A stretch of 64,000 nt of DNA from Candidatus Hodarchaeota archaeon (GTDB lineage Archaea > Asgardarchaeota > Heimdallarchaeia > Hodarchaeales > Hodarchaeaceae): NCBI GenBank assembly GCA_016839815.1, contig JAEOTM010000204.1:49640-113639 (forward strand), written 5' to 3'. A program made the translations under genes and the position numbers. Within the stretch, counting starts at the first letter, position 1. Each line of letters begins with the position of its first letter. Of this stretch, positions 36,636-45,148 are shown piece after piece. A model generated the notes under the pieces. It saw only the letters and a program-made list of their open reading frames with translations. It did not search any database and had not been told where the DNA came from.

Positions 36636-37181
36636 TTGACTTCAGAAGCTTTTCTTTCCCCCCGAGATTTACAGAAAGAACAATTGATAGGTTGGGCATT
36701 GTTTCTTATAGGAAGTATATCGGCTATTTTGCTGATACTTCTATTTTGGGAGTTAGTAAAAACTGACAATGCTTTTATTGGAACATTGTTGCTAGGGGGT
36801 ATTGTTTTTGGATGGAGTGTGAGTTCTTATATTTTCAAAGAAGCAAAATTTCTCTTCGATGTGAGACTTTCACCTGAATCCCTTTTAATAGAAAAGATTT
36901 ACACTAATTCAGAAAAGAAGAGTCTGCAATACGATTGGGTGGCCATTAAAAACATAGTTTTAGTAGAAGAGTTTAATTTTAGGACCTTCTCAGGATATAA
37001 ATTGAAATTGTCCTTTATTTTAGATTCTGGAAAAGTTTCAGAAGAGGAAGAGTTTTCTTTGCGTATGTACGATAGAAGCTATGAAAAACAGAGAGAATTG
37101 TACAATCGAATTAGTTCTTTCTGGATGCTTGCAAGCAACGAGATGACTGATAATTTCCACACAGTTAGTCCAAATTATTAA
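36636..37181 (+). CDS. Two-helix membrane protein, unknown
   Basis: 181 residues from TTG with GAGGAG ten bases upstream. Two helices (~18-42 and ~50-68) sit near the N-terminus, followed by a ~110-residue cytoplasmic beta-rich domain (VRLSPESLLIEKIYTNSEKK, DWVAIKNIVLVEEFNF) that looks like the PH-like domain of small archaeal and bacterial membrane proteins. That similarity is by pattern only. Its last 17 bases overlap the convergent gene at 37165. Confidence 0.55.
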   Translation: MTSEAFLSPRDLQKEQLIGWALFLIGSISAILLILLFWELVKTDNAFIGTLLLGGIVFGWSVSSYIFKEAKFLFDVRLSPESLLIEKIYTNSEKKSLQYDWVAIKNIVLVEEFNFRTFSGYKLKLSFILDSGKVSEEEEFSLRMYDRSYEKQRELYNRISSFWMLASNEMTDNFHTVSPNY

Positions 37182-37725
37182 AAAACTGACCATACATACT
37201 CGGGTTGGCCCAGTGCCACAAAAGAGCAAAGGCTTTCCTTACTTCAAAATATGCTTCTCTATATTTCTCTGAATCAATTTCTTTAGGGATATGTTGACGA
37301 AAGATTGTTAGCAGTTCAAAAACATCCGTTTTTAGAGGTATAAGGTCTACTTCTTTTCTTATTGGACTCATATTTGTCTCAAGAATTATGTGATCCTTAT
37401 CTTTCACTTTCAGATCATACTCTTCGTAAGCCCCGATTTGCCATAAATAGCGCTTTACAAAGAATTGAATACCTTCTAACCGCTCGGAAACTGCGGTTAA
37501 TAAATCCATGTCATATGTATGAAGTGCATTCTTAAATAGTCCATCCCTCATCATGGAAAAAAAATAAACAAAACCTAGTTTTCCAACAATCAGCGCAAAA
37601 TCAGGAAATCTGGAGAGGGTGTTGATCAATGCGATTGTTACCTCTTCTTGATCATATATTCTTCGAATCGTGGACTTACACCCCTTACAAATGAGCAGAA
37701 TCTCTCTCATTCCTCCATCACGCAT
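37165..37725 (-). CDS. Protein with N-terminal CxxC, unknown
   Basis: 186 residues. The N-terminus has CKGCKS, a possible half zinc site. The rest is mixed alpha/beta with hydrophobic stretches that are not long enough to be clear membrane helices (KLGFVYFFSMMRDGLFKNAL). It starts immediately after the stop of a 58-residue gene (TAA-ATG), so the two are translated in tandem; that gene also has a CxxC pair, and the two could together bind a metal. No family is recognised. Confidence 0.55.
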   Translation of the reverse strand: MRDGGMREILLICKGCKSTIRRIYDQEEVTIALINTLSRFPDFALIVGKLGFVYFFSMMRDGLFKNALHTYDMDLLTAVSERLEGIQFFVKRYLWQIGAYEEYDLKVKDKDHIILETNMSPIRKEVDLIPLKTDVFELLTIFRQHIPKEIDSEKYREAYFEVRKAFALLWHWANPSMYGQFFNNLD

Positions 37726-37902
37726 TTACCCCCTCTTAATCTGTAGATCTTCGGTATTACAACTTGAACAGCTAAAGTGAATTGAATAATAAATATCGAT
37801 TACCTGCTCAGGTTCAAAAGAGGAAAGACTTATTTCAGCAAATCTATTCTTATACCCATAAATGCTTTTAAATTTGATTTTAATGTCAGACAATGTATCC
37901 AC
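37726..37902 (-). CDS. Small CxxC protein, translated just before the gene at 37165-37725
   Basis: 58 residues from GTG at 37902; its stop TAA directly precedes the ATG of the next gene. It reads MDTLSDIKIKFKSIYGYKNR and later IHFSCSSCNTEDLQ, with one CSSC pair near the end. The composition is normal. No ribosome site is obvious and the start could be the TTG three codons later. The tight junction with the next gene is the best evidence that it is translated. The gap 37903-38130 shows no gene. Confidence 0.45.
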   Translation of the reverse strand: MDTLSDIKIKFKSIYGYKNRFAEISLSSFEPEQVIDIYYSIHFSCSSCNTEDLQIKRG

Positions 37903-38130
37903 TCAATTTTTTATCGATAGATCATTAGCTTTCATATTCAGAACCGTTTTTCTTATGTATAAATCTCTGTATGTTTTCAAATTTAAACGAGTACGATAGT
38001 TCTTCAGCTCGAAAGTCAACTTGAAAAATGAGGAGAGAAAGAGTGAACAAAATATACGATCCGTCTTGAATCTCTAGAATTCAAGAATTATTCATTCGCT
38101 ATCGCTTATGAAAGGCTGTAGACTCCAAAA

Positions 38131-39645
38131 ATGTCCAGAATAAAAAAGAGACTTGCATTATCACAAGAAAAACGGCGAAAATTCATCCAACAGCGGTTTA
38201 GCCGTCAAAAGATCAAAGAAAAAACCAAACAACACCTGGTACTAAAGATCTTTCTTGGGATTGCCCTGCTGCTGTTTAGTGGGCTGTTTATAATTCTACA
38301 TACCTACGATGCGTATCTCGGTAATATAATCCTATTTTCCCTAATATTTGTCATGACGTTTATCCTAGTCGCTAGATATCACCATGTTCAAATCACAATT
38401 ATTCTAATTTCATGTTTAATTGCCCTTTTTATGGCAGCACTATTATTGGAAGGATTTGAATGGCATAATGTGGTTGACCATTATATGGAATGGGAAGTAC
38501 TCGCAGTAGTATTTGGTATGTCTCTATTGGTCGAATCTACAGCTGAAACTGGGCTTTTTGATTGGGTTATCATCCGTATGCTCAAAATATCAAAGGGAGA
38601 AGTCTATCCTCTCTTCATTATGACATTCCTATTAACTTTAGCCTTATCTACCGTATTAGCAAATGTAACAGCCATGATCCTAATCAGCTCAATGATATTT
38701 ACTCTCGCAAATGCATTGGATTATGATCCGACTCCATTCATACTTTCAGCTGTTCTCGCTACTGATGTAGCTGGAATGGCCACATTAGTCTCTTCCTTAC
38801 CCGCAATTCTGGTAGGAACAACGGCAGGAATAGGATTCATTGATTTCTTATTAATTTCTTTACCTTTTGTGTTAGTTTCTATCCCCATTTGCATTTTTTA
38901 CTTGAACCGATTCTTTCCCCCAGAGAAAATCCCCTTACGAAGTTTAGAGGATACTCCTGACGTCATTGATAGAGAAATGATTCTATCACTAGATCCTTGG
39001 GGAGTTATTGAAGAGAAGAGACGATTTTATTTAGCCGCATTTTCTTTAGGAGTCACTATTGTAGGATTTGCTCTTGCACAATTCCTATCAATTCCCCTTG
39101 GAGTAGTTGCAATATCTGGGGGAGTTATAGCGATGATTTTAACCCAATCAGAAGAAAATAGGCTTCTATCCCAATTAAATTGGAGTACCCTGCTCTTTTT
39201 TGGAGGATTGTTCATCCTAGTGGGAGTCCTAGAGGAAACCAATGTGTTAAATGACCTTGCGAAGTGGCTTGAGAATATTTCGGGAGGGGATTTACTTCTT
39301 TCAGGAATTTTGATCCTTCTGATTACAGCAATTTTCAGTGGGGTTCTTGATAATATTCCAGTTACTGCTGCACTTTTGCCGATAATCACAGACATGAATA
39401 TCATTCATGAAACAACTAATCCGCGCTATCTATGGTTTATTTTGGTCTTTTCTGGTGCATTAGGAGGCGGGTGGACTCCTTTCGGATCTGCCGCAGGAAT
39501 TGTAGCCGTTTCATTATTAGCTAGGGAAGGAAAACCATTAAATTTCGGACAATTTCTACGCTGCTTTATTCCAATCTCAGCTCTGTTAGTAGTAATTGCT
39601 GGGGTTTATCTTTCAGTCCTTGCATTATTTTTTGGTATTATTTAA
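38131..39645 (+). CDS. ArsB/NhaD-superfamily transporter
   Basis: 504 residues. A basic N-terminus (~1-37) precedes about eleven helices. Motifs of the ion-transporter superfamily (ArsB, NhaD, P protein) are visible: VFGMSLLVESTAETGLFDWV, LANVTAMILISSMIF, DVAGMATLVSSLPAILVGTT, and in the second half FGGLFILVGVLEETNVL and SGVLDNIPVTAALLPIITDM. The pseudo-twofold NxTA/DNIPxT pair is the transport site. Members move arsenite, sodium/protons or small acids across the membrane; the substrate cannot be told, and no arsenic gene lies nearby. Confidence 0.85.
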   Translation: MSRIKKRLALSQEKRRKFIQQRFSRQKIKEKTKQHLVLKIFLGIALLLFSGLFIILHTYDAYLGNIILFSLIFVMTFILVARYHHVQITIILISCLIALFMAALLLEGFEWHNVVDHYMEWEVLAVVFGMSLLVESTAETGLFDWVIIRMLKISKGEVYPLFIMTFLLTLALSTVLANVTAMILISSMIFTLANALDYDPTPFILSAVLATDVAGMATLVSSLPAILVGTTAGIGFIDFLLISLPFVLVSIPICIFYLNRFFPPEKIPLRSLEDTPDVIDREMILSLDPWGVIEEKRRFYLAAFSLGVTIVGFALAQFLSIPLGVVAISGGVIAMILTQSEENRLLSQLNWSTLLFFGGLFILVGVLEETNVLNDLAKWLENISGGDLLLSGILILLITAIFSGVLDNIPVTAALLPIITDMNIIHETTNPRYLWFILVFSGALGGGWTPFGSAAGIVAVSLLAREGKPLNFGQFLRCFIPISALLVVIAGVYLSVLALFFGII

Positions 39646-39672
39646 ACCAAGGGCTATTTTCGAGTTATTTTC

Positions 39673-39900
39673 AAGTGAACACCAGATAGAAGACCAGAAA
39701 GCTCCAGAACACGCTCACTTTGAATCCTGAAAGCTTTTTCTCCTAAAAGACAAGAGGACTGCCCCTTTCCACTTTATCTAGGAAAATAGCCTGTATGTGA
39801 GGAGTGGCCGCTGGCTAAGCCTGTTGAAAAAACACCACGTGAATTTCTTTGAAGAACAATGTCTCTCAACCTTCCCCTGAGCGAGATCCAATGAATTTTC
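39673..39900 (+). repeat. Interspersed repeat, copy F (near full length)
   Basis: Left arm AAGTGAACACCAGATAGAAG, hairpin CTTTTTC/AAAAG, core CAAGAGGACTGCCCC, a stem TTTCC/GGAAA, GTATGTGAGGAGTGG, then the right arm with CCACGTGAATTTCTTTGAAG. It separates the transporter gene and the second Rab-like copy. Confidence 0.8.
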
Positions 39901-40093
39901 TCACTGAAAATTATGAAAATAATCACGATTGGACCAATTATATGAAAGAACCTCTTGAGTCAAACTGAAAAAGGTGGCTGAGAAGTTTTAAAGGAAATTG
40001 TATTCTTCAAAAACAATATATAGCTCTCGAGTGAAAATATAGAAATAAGTAGTACAATATCGCTGAAGCGAGTAGATAAAAAGAGGGAAAAAT

Positions 40094-40726
40094 ATGAGGA
40101 GGAATATGTTAAGCGGAACGAAAATCCGAATAAAAATCGTACTGATTGGAGATGGAGGGGTTGGAAAAACCACTCTTCGACGCGCATGGTTAGGAGAAGA
40201 GTTTAAAACAAAATATCTCATGACAATTGGCGCAGATTTTGCATCCCAAGAGGTAACTTACTATCATTCTCCAACAAAATCGACTTATAATATCAAATTT
40301 CAAGTGTGGGATTTAGCTGGACAACCGATGTTTAAGACAGTACGAGAGCTGTATTACCGGGGTGCAGTGGGAGCATTGTGCTTTTTTGATATAACTAATC
40401 AGGACTCTTATATGAACTTGGTCAAGTGGATTCAAAATTACTGGGACTTAAATGGCATGGGGAAAAGACCCCTACTCATTGTCGGGGCAAAATGTGATCT
40501 TCGGGGCAATCCTGCATTTCCAAATCAGGTGTCTGCCCACTATGGTAAAGAATATGCTGCAGAACTATCCAAAACACTAAAAGATAAATTAGGGTTTTCT
40601 GTTCATTATGTAGAAACCTCCGCAAAAGAAAACATCAATGTGGACGACGTATTCAGGATGTTGGCCGGAGAAATTATTTCTAGCTACTCCTTTCAGGAAA
40701 AAAAGGAAGAAACGCTTACTCAGTAA
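40094..40726 (+). CDS. Rab-like small GTPase, copy 2
   Basis: 210 residues, almost the same as the protein at 30382-31014 and with the same motifs: GDGGVGKTT, DLAGQP, ELYYRGAVGALCFFDITNQ, GAKCD for G4 and ETSAK. Differences are scattered (for example SQEV for SKEV and GAKCD for ASKCD), so the copies have diverged under selection rather than decayed. The leader of about 90 bases, with TTCTTCAA, AGCTCT and a CGCTGAAGCG element before AGAGGGAAA, is also shared. Both copies follow a repeat copy. It is followed by a toxin-antitoxin pair on the other strand. Confidence 0.9.
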   Translation: MRRNMLSGTKIRIKIVLIGDGGVGKTTLRRAWLGEEFKTKYLMTIGADFASQEVTYYHSPTKSTYNIKFQVWDLAGQPMFKTVRELYYRGAVGALCFFDITNQDSYMNLVKWIQNYWDLNGMGKRPLLIVGAKCDLRGNPAFPNQVSAHYGKEYAAELSKTLKDKLGFSVHYVETSAKENINVDDVFRMLAGEIISSYSFQEKKEETLTQ

Positions 40727-40760
40727 TTTTTTTACCTTTACTCATTGACTGTTCAAAAAA

Positions 40761-41174
40761 TCATTGGATAATTTGGAAACCAGCCTGTTTAAAATGGGAA
40801 TCATAGGTAAAGGCAATATCTATGTTTAAAGCCTCCATAACGATAAAACTCATACAATCAGTAAAACTAAAGGTTTTATCTTGATGTAGCTTGAAAAAAT
40901 CCCACCCTTTTTCTTCTAGTGCCCCTTGTATCCAGATAATTCGGATGTTAGGTGATTTTCTAATAGATTCTCCAATTTGAATGACTTCCTTATGAGCCAC
41001 ACGACCCCGTAACAGCGTGAAAAGCTCATCAAGGATGTAATTCGTGGTTACCATCTTCCCATATGTTCCCTCCTGGATTTGACTTTCAATAATGAGAGCA
41101 GAAGAATAATTGATATCATTAGCCACTTTGGAAGCAAAAAATGCACCCGTATCAACAAAAATCATTTTATACAC
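40761..41174 (-). CDS. vapC: PIN-domain toxin (VapC-like)
   Basis: 137 residues. The PIN fold is marked by FVDTGAFFASKVA (first acidic residue), the conserved middle acidic helix NYILDELFTLLRG, and FSFTDCMSFIVMEALNIDIA with the later acidic residues. VapC toxins cut RNA, often initiator tRNA or rRNA. The antitoxin gene lies 24 bases upstream on the same strand. A second start at residue 4 (MIFVDTG) is possible. Confidence 0.85.
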   Translation of the reverse strand: MYKMIFVDTGAFFASKVANDINYSSALIIESQIQEGTYGKMVTTNYILDELFTLLRGRVAHKEVIQIGESIRKSPNIRIIWIQGALEEKGWDFFKLHQDKTFSFTDCMSFIVMEALNIDIAFTYDSHFKQAGFQIIQ

Positions 41175-41198
41175 CTTAAACTCGAAAATAATAGAAAC

Positions 41199-41441
41199 TT
41201 AGTCAACTTTGTAGATAATTTGATCTACTTCTTGAGAGGCCTTCTCAACGGTAACAAATGATTTAGTTTTCAAAGAAAAATAGGGATCATTTGCCTCAAT
41301 CTGGTCACTCTTGAGAAGAGCAAGAATCGCTATTTTTACTGCTTCTTTGATGGACAGATCATGTTGAGTCGCATAATCACGAAGGATCGCATGTTCCTCT
41401 GGAGACAGGGTGGTTTGAACCACCTTTTCACGAGATGTCAT
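41199..41441 (-). CDS. vapB: Antitoxin (VapB-like, ribbon-helix-helix)
   Basis: 80 residues. KVVQTTLSPEEHAILRDYAT begins the N-terminal beta strand and helix of a ribbon-helix-helix DNA-binding domain, and the C-terminal part would bind the toxin. It sits directly before the PIN gene as a usual antitoxin does and probably represses its own promoter. Confidence 0.8.
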   Translation of the reverse strand: MTSREKVVQTTLSPEEHAILRDYATQHDLSIKEAVKIAILALLKSDQIEANDPYFSLKTKSFVTVEKASQEVDQIIYKVD

Positions 41442-41505
41442 CAGTCATATCTCATATCACATGAAACATATCTCATATATATATCTTATCCTTTCAATTC
41501 AGTTA

Positions 41506-41605
41506 TGACTCCTTAAGGCTTTATCTTTTAGAAAACGAGAGGACTGACACTTTCCACACTAAACAAAGATTAGTAGCCTGTGGGCGATTCGTGGGAGTGC
41601 GTAGA
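41506..41605 (+). repeat. Interspersed repeat, copy G
   Basis: GACTCCTTAAGGCTTTATCT with an AT hairpin, AAAACGAGAGGACTGACACT, TTCCACACTAAAC and GTAGCCTGTGGGCGATTCG. ACTAA...TTAGT and CCAC...GTGG pair around the loop. It lies between two toxin-antitoxin loci. Confidence 0.85.
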
Positions 41606-41737
41606 ACTACACCGAACACTCGTTTGTATTCCCTTGATTCTTGGTTATGTTTCCCAAGAGTCCAGATATGAGATATTGAAGCGCTAAGCAGAAAACTTAA
41701 ATACTTGCAAAACCATGAAATAGCTAAGTGATGTGAA

Positions 41738-41980
41738 TTGACACTTGATGGATTAGTAAAAGTGACAAATCGGGGGATGATAACTATTCCAGCTAACCTT
41801 CGAAAAAAATATGGGCTTAAGGATGGTGATCAGGTAATAGTTATGGAGGATGAAGGAATGTTGAGAATTATTCCAATAGAATCTATTGTAAGTCTTCAGA
41901 ATAGATCATTAACCACAAGAGAGATGATGGAAATTCTGATAAAATCCAGAGAAGACGAACTGGAGCTAGAAGATAGATGA
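41738..41980 (+). CDS. AbrB/MazE-type antitoxin
   Basis: 80 residues from TTG. KVTNRGMITIPANLRKKYGL is the swapped-hairpin AbrB/MazE signature, followed by GDQVIVMEDEGMLRIIPIES. The C-terminal acidic helix (SREDELELEDR) would bind and neutralise the toxin. Its stop overlaps the toxin start (ATGA), the standard arrangement of antitoxin then toxin. Confidence 0.85.
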   Translation: MTLDGLVKVTNRGMITIPANLRKKYGLKDGDQVIVMEDEGMLRIIPIESIVSLQNRSLTTREMMEILIKSREDELELEDR

Positions 41981-42387
41981 AACAGAAAATCTGCCTTGAT
42001 ACAGGACCCCTGACATTACATTTTACCAGAGATGAACCAAAAGAAATAACCGATTTGATGCGAGAAATTAAACATCAAAAAACTGAAGCTCATGTCATGT
42101 CACCTATCTTAGTAGAAGTCTTTAACCACTTATGCATAGCAAAAGGAAAATCGTTCGCAGAAGCCAGTATAAGTGCTTTACAATTAAATTATCCCCTCAT
42201 ATTTGTACCCATCACGAATGATACCCTCCTGAAAGCTGGAGGATTAAAATGCCAATATCGTCGCATTCTATCGTACTTTGATAGTCTAGTCATCGCCTAT
42301 GCATTAAATGAGAAACTGGTACTGCATACCACCGAAAAAAACTTACCCACAATTCAGAATCTCAAAATAAGAACCTATAATTACTAA
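41977..42387 (+). CDS. vapC: PIN-domain toxin (VapC-like)
   Basis: 136 residues. KICLDTGPLTLHFTRDEP carries the first acidic residue, SPILVEVFNHLCIAKGKSFA the conserved Glu, and RRILSYFDSLVIAYALNEKL the later Asp. It is a second, unrelated VapC-type RNase in this window, paired with an AbrB-type antitoxin rather than an RHH one. Its start overlaps the antitoxin stop by four bases. Confidence 0.85.
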   Translation: MKQKICLDTGPLTLHFTRDEPKEITDLMREIKHQKTEAHVMSPILVEVFNHLCIAKGKSFAEASISALQLNYPLIFVPITNDTLLKAGGLKCQYRRILSYFDSLVIAYALNEKLVLHTTEKNLPTIQNLKIRTYNY

Positions 42388-42716
42388 TTTTCACGGATAC
42401 TTTGAGAAAAATGACCAATCTCTGGTGGAGGCCCTCTGCTAAAAGAAAGATAAGATCCAATAATTGTCCCCCAATATGGAGTAAAGCCTAATCGCTTCCG
42501 TTTTTTACGATCAGAGTAAATAGAATAAAGTCCAACCAAAACAAGGATAGGTCCAGCAGCCCAGACAAGCATTATTCCACCAAACATCTGATCTCTGACC
42601 TCAGAGTCAGTCCTAGAGATAAAGGAAGTAATGACCAAAGCCCACGCAGTTCCAGCGATGATACTTAGAGCTCCCTGAACAGTATCATACCCTAATCCAT
42701 TTCTTACAGAAACCAT
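42384..42716 (-). CDS. Small two-helix membrane protein, paralogue 1
   Basis: 110 residues from the ATG at 42716. The paralogue at 57992-58318 begins at the same residue (MVxVRxGLGYDTxQGALSII), and a GTG at 42767, inside a repeat copy, is less likely. Two helices lie at ~14-35 and ~50-70, with the conserved DSEVxDQMFGGIMLVWAxGP between, and the basic YSDRKKRxxLGFxPYWGTxxG after. The function is unknown. Confidence 0.65.
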   Translation of the reverse strand: MVSVRNGLGYDTVQGALSIIAGTAWALVITSFISRTDSEVRDQMFGGIMLVWAAGPILVLVGLYSIYSDRKKRKRLGFTPYWGTIIGSYLSFSRGPPPEIGHFSQSIREN

Positions 42717-42760
42717 AGCATCAGAGCAAGAATTTCCAAATAAAAACCTTTCGATATGTC

Positions 42761-42830
42761 GCTCCACGCGTCTTTCTGTGAAGAAAACTGCTTTATCAAT
42801 GGAGTTACTTTCAAGAAAGATCCCATCACA
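42761..42830 (+). repeat. Interspersed repeat, copy H (right arm)
   Basis: CTCCACGCGTCTTTCTGTGA followed by AGAAAACTGCTTTATCAATG and CTTTCAAGAAAGATCCCATC matches the right arm of copies J and O. It lies between the small membrane protein and the monooxygenase gene. Confidence 0.75.
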
Positions 42831-42840
42831 TCATCATTGT

Positions 42841-43881
42841 CTATTTAATTAAATTTACTGTATTTTTAATAGTTTCTTCTGCATCTTGGGTTATCTTATC
42901 GATTATTGAGGCGACTCCTTTGATACTATCGATAAGCCCGATACTTTGTCCAAGGAGGACAGCTCCATCATGGATCTTACCTTTATAAGCTAAATCATAA
43001 GCTTGGGCTGCTTTAACTAACTCTTCCGTACTCGTTACTGCTTCCTGAGCTAATTTTTCTTCTTTTTTAGTTACACGACCATGTCCTAGACTATACTTAT
43101 TCTTCCAAAGACGAATCGGCCCTAATATCCCTGTCACAAGTGTCGTATCATGGGCTTTAGCTGGTGGAATCACGTTTTTGTAAGTTTCATGGAATTCACA
43201 TTCACTAGAAGCGATAAATCTGGATCCCATGGCGATTGCCCCAGCCCCGAGAGATAAAGCAGCAGCTAAACCTTCGCCTGTAGCAAATCCTCCACAGGCA
43301 ATTCGAGGTATGAGAGGGAATCGTTGCTGGACTTGTTGGAGAAGAACGAGGGTGCTTACATTTTCATAAGATTGGTGTCCCCCTCCTTCACTACCTGTGA
43401 CTACTAATCCGTCAACCCCGGTATCTACACATTTCGCTGCTAACCAGAGGGCAGGTGCAACGTGAAAATGGACAATCTGTGAGGTTTCTTTTAATTTTTT
43501 GAACGTTTTTGACTGGGGAAGCACTTTAGCGGACCCTGCACTAGTTAAAACGTATCGACACTGTTCTCGAATTTTGGGACTATTCAGAATGAATTCTGGG
43601 ATTTCAGTACACAAAGCCTCGGCATATGGCTCTAATCGAGAAGTTCTAATATTGAATCCAAACGGTTTGTCGGTATGGTCAACCACATATTGCATATTTT
43701 GTTTCATTTCTTCAATAGGATCTTTATCCCTGCTTAAAAGGCCAATTTGAGATAAGACACCTAAACCTCCAGCTTCAGAGACAGCGACAGTTAAATGTGT
43801 TGTATGGAAGGGAGCCATAGGCGCCGCAATTATAGGATGCTTAATTCCTAACATTTTGGTGATTTGTGTTTCGAGTGGCAT
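42841..43881 (-). CDS. Nitronate monooxygenase-like FMN enzyme
   Basis: 346 residues. The N-terminal TKMLGIKHPIIAAPMAPFHT and AVSEAGGLGVL, then VDGLVVTGSEGGGH and IACGGFATGEGLAAALSLGA (FMN phosphate loop) with GAIAMGSRFIASSE, are those of the nitronate monooxygenase/2-nitropropane dioxygenase family, a TIM barrel with FMN. Related enzymes oxidise nitronates or reduce enoyl groups; the substrate is unknown. The GSEGGGH His is the usual catalytic one. It stands alone in its interval between repeat copies H and I. Confidence 0.85.
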   Translation of the reverse strand: MPLETQITKMLGIKHPIIAAPMAPFHTTHLTVAVSEAGGLGVLSQIGLLSRDKDPIEEMKQNMQYVVDHTDKPFGFNIRTSRLEPYAEALCTEIPEFILNSPKIREQCRYVLTSAGSAKVLPQSKTFKKLKETSQIVHFHVAPALWLAAKCVDTGVDGLVVTGSEGGGHQSYENVSTLVLLQQVQQRFPLIPRIACGGFATGEGLAAALSLGAGAIAMGSRFIASSECEFHETYKNVIPPAKAHDTTLVTGILGPIRLWKNKYSLGHGRVTKKEEKLAQEAVTSTEELVKAAQAYDLAYKGKIHDGAVLLGQSIGLIDSIKGVASIIDKITQDAEETIKNTVNLIK

Positions 43882-43936
43882 TACTCTTCAATGAAATTAG
43901 GAAGTTTTCAAAAGGTTTCTGAAAATTGGGATTGTA

Positions 43937-44005
43937 ACTATTTTTAGTAAAAAACGAGAGGACTGACCCTTTCACACTTTTCGTCCGAAGCTCGTGTGTG
44001 AGGAA
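43937..44005 (+). repeat. Interspersed repeat, copy I (core)
   Basis: AAAAAACGAGAGGACTGACC followed by CTTTCACACTTTTCGTCC and GAAGCTCGTGTGTGAGGAAT. CCTTTCACAC pairs with GTGTGTGAGG over nine of ten positions, the clearest example of the core hairpin. Confidence 0.85.
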
Positions 44006-44131
44006 TTCAATATCTGTAAGATATGAAAACCAGTTATCTCATGAAGCATTGATAAAAAAGAGAAATGTATATATAGATTGTAAACAGAAGTGTATACAAA
44101 TCACTTGGTGACTTCACTTGGATATGAGAAA

Positions 44132-44347
44132 ATGAGTCAAGTACAACTAAGATTACCCCCCTCTCTGGTAAAAATGATTGATAACTTGGTAGCAGAAGGA
44201 AAATACAAAAATAGAAGTGATGCGATAAGAACTATGATCTCTAATCAGATAGAGTTTGAAAAAACACGTGATTTCTTATCTATGCTTCAAACTAGGAGTA
44301 AAGAAGCAGAAGACCATCCAGAAGATTTGATTCCTTTTGAAGATTGA
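44132..44347 (+). CDS. Ribbon-helix-helix antitoxin
   Basis: 71 residues from the ATG at 44132; an ATG at 44090 would add 14 residues. SQVQLRLPPSLVKMIDNLVA followed by KNRSDAIRTMISNQIEFEK is a CopG/ParD-type RHH domain. The acidic end (DHPEDLIPFED) would cover the toxin. Five bases separate it from a RelE-type toxin gene. Confidence 0.8.
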   Translation: MSQVQLRLPPSLVKMIDNLVAEGKYKNRSDAIRTMISNQIEFEKTRDFLSMLQTRSKEAEDHPEDLIPFED

Positions 44348-44352
44348 TCGTA

Positions 44353-44622
44353 ATGCCATATCAGATTCTATTCCATTCAAAAGCGGATAAGACCTTAAAA
44401 AGTTTTGAACTACAACTACAAAAACGGATTAAGCAGAAAATACAAATATTAATAAACCAACCAAGAAGTGGAAAGCTACTAAAAGGGTCAAAATTCTTTT
44501 CTCTAAGAGCTGGGGATTATCGAATAATTTACGAAATTAAGACAGACCCCTCACGCATTATTATTCTTTTCATTGGTCATAGAAGCGTGGTTTACGATAA
44601 CTTTCTGAAATGGCTTTCGTAA
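44353..44622 (+). CDS. RelE/ParE-family toxin
   Basis: 89 residues from the ATG at 44353; an earlier TTG at 44344 overlaps the antitoxin stop. QILFHSKADKTLKSFELQLQ, GSKFFSLRAGDYRIIYEIKT and IILFIGHRSVVYDNF give the usual RelE order, with the basic R-x-G-D-Y-R-I-x-Y strand. RelE proteins cleave mRNA on the ribosome and ParE proteins inhibit gyrase; R and H residues near the end fit the RelE type better. It is the third, distinct toxin-antitoxin pair in 4 kb. Confidence 0.85.
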   Translation: MPYQILFHSKADKTLKSFELQLQKRIKQKIQILINQPRSGKLLKGSKFFSLRAGDYRIIYEIKTDPSRIIILFIGHRSVVYDNFLKWLS

Positions 44623-44656
44623 ACACAGAATTACACCTAGATGATGTAAATGAGAA

Positions 44657-44962
44657 GAAGTGACCACCAGACTTAAGATCAGATTTTCTCAAAGAAAACA
44701 TGAACACATGCTATTAGACTCCTTACGGCTATTTCTTTTTCTTAAAAGAAAAAACGAGAGGACTGACCATTTCCACACTTTTTTCTGGAAAGTAGACCTT
44801 GTACGAGGAGCTGGTAGTTGTTAATACACACTGAGCATGTTGACCGAAGCCTCCACACGTATTTCCTGAAAGAAACCTACTCTATCACCGGGATTTTCCT
44901 CATGAAAGATCCCAGCACGTGTTTACCACTCCATAATTATTTTTACCAGTCCCCACAACTTA
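44657..44962 (+). repeat. Interspersed repeat, copy J (full length, reference copy)
   Basis: It is the most complete copy, ~306 bases: left arm GAAGTGACCACCAGACTTAA, GACTCCTTACGGC, a hairpin CTTTTTCTTAAAAG, core AACGAGAGGACTGACCA, TTTCCACACTTTTTTCTGG (TTTCC/GGAAA stem), TTGTACGAGGAGCTGGTAG, CACACTGAGCATG, CCTCCACACGTATTTCC, and a GGGAT/ATCCC hairpin before GCACGTGTTTACCACTCC. A 74-codon open frame runs across its right part and downstream; I take it as chance. Confidence 0.9.
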
Positions 44963-45148
44963 AAGTCGATAAAAAAAAGAGGCACAGTTTTGAGGTCTAT
45001 TACGAGCCTCTTCTAAAGAAAACATTCAGCCTTATCGGCTAGCGTGAAGAAAGATAATCCGAAAATTCGATAGAGTGGAGAAAGCTGGTAGATGGGGGGA
45101 TAACGAAACAATTATTAATGACAAAATCCATGTATCTGAGTCAAGGTT

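Noticed and set aside
44818..45042. 74-codon + frame starting MLIHTEHVDRSLHT
   Set aside because: It begins inside the right arm of repeat copy J, and the same bases recur in copies O, H and N without a kept frame, so coding is unlikely.
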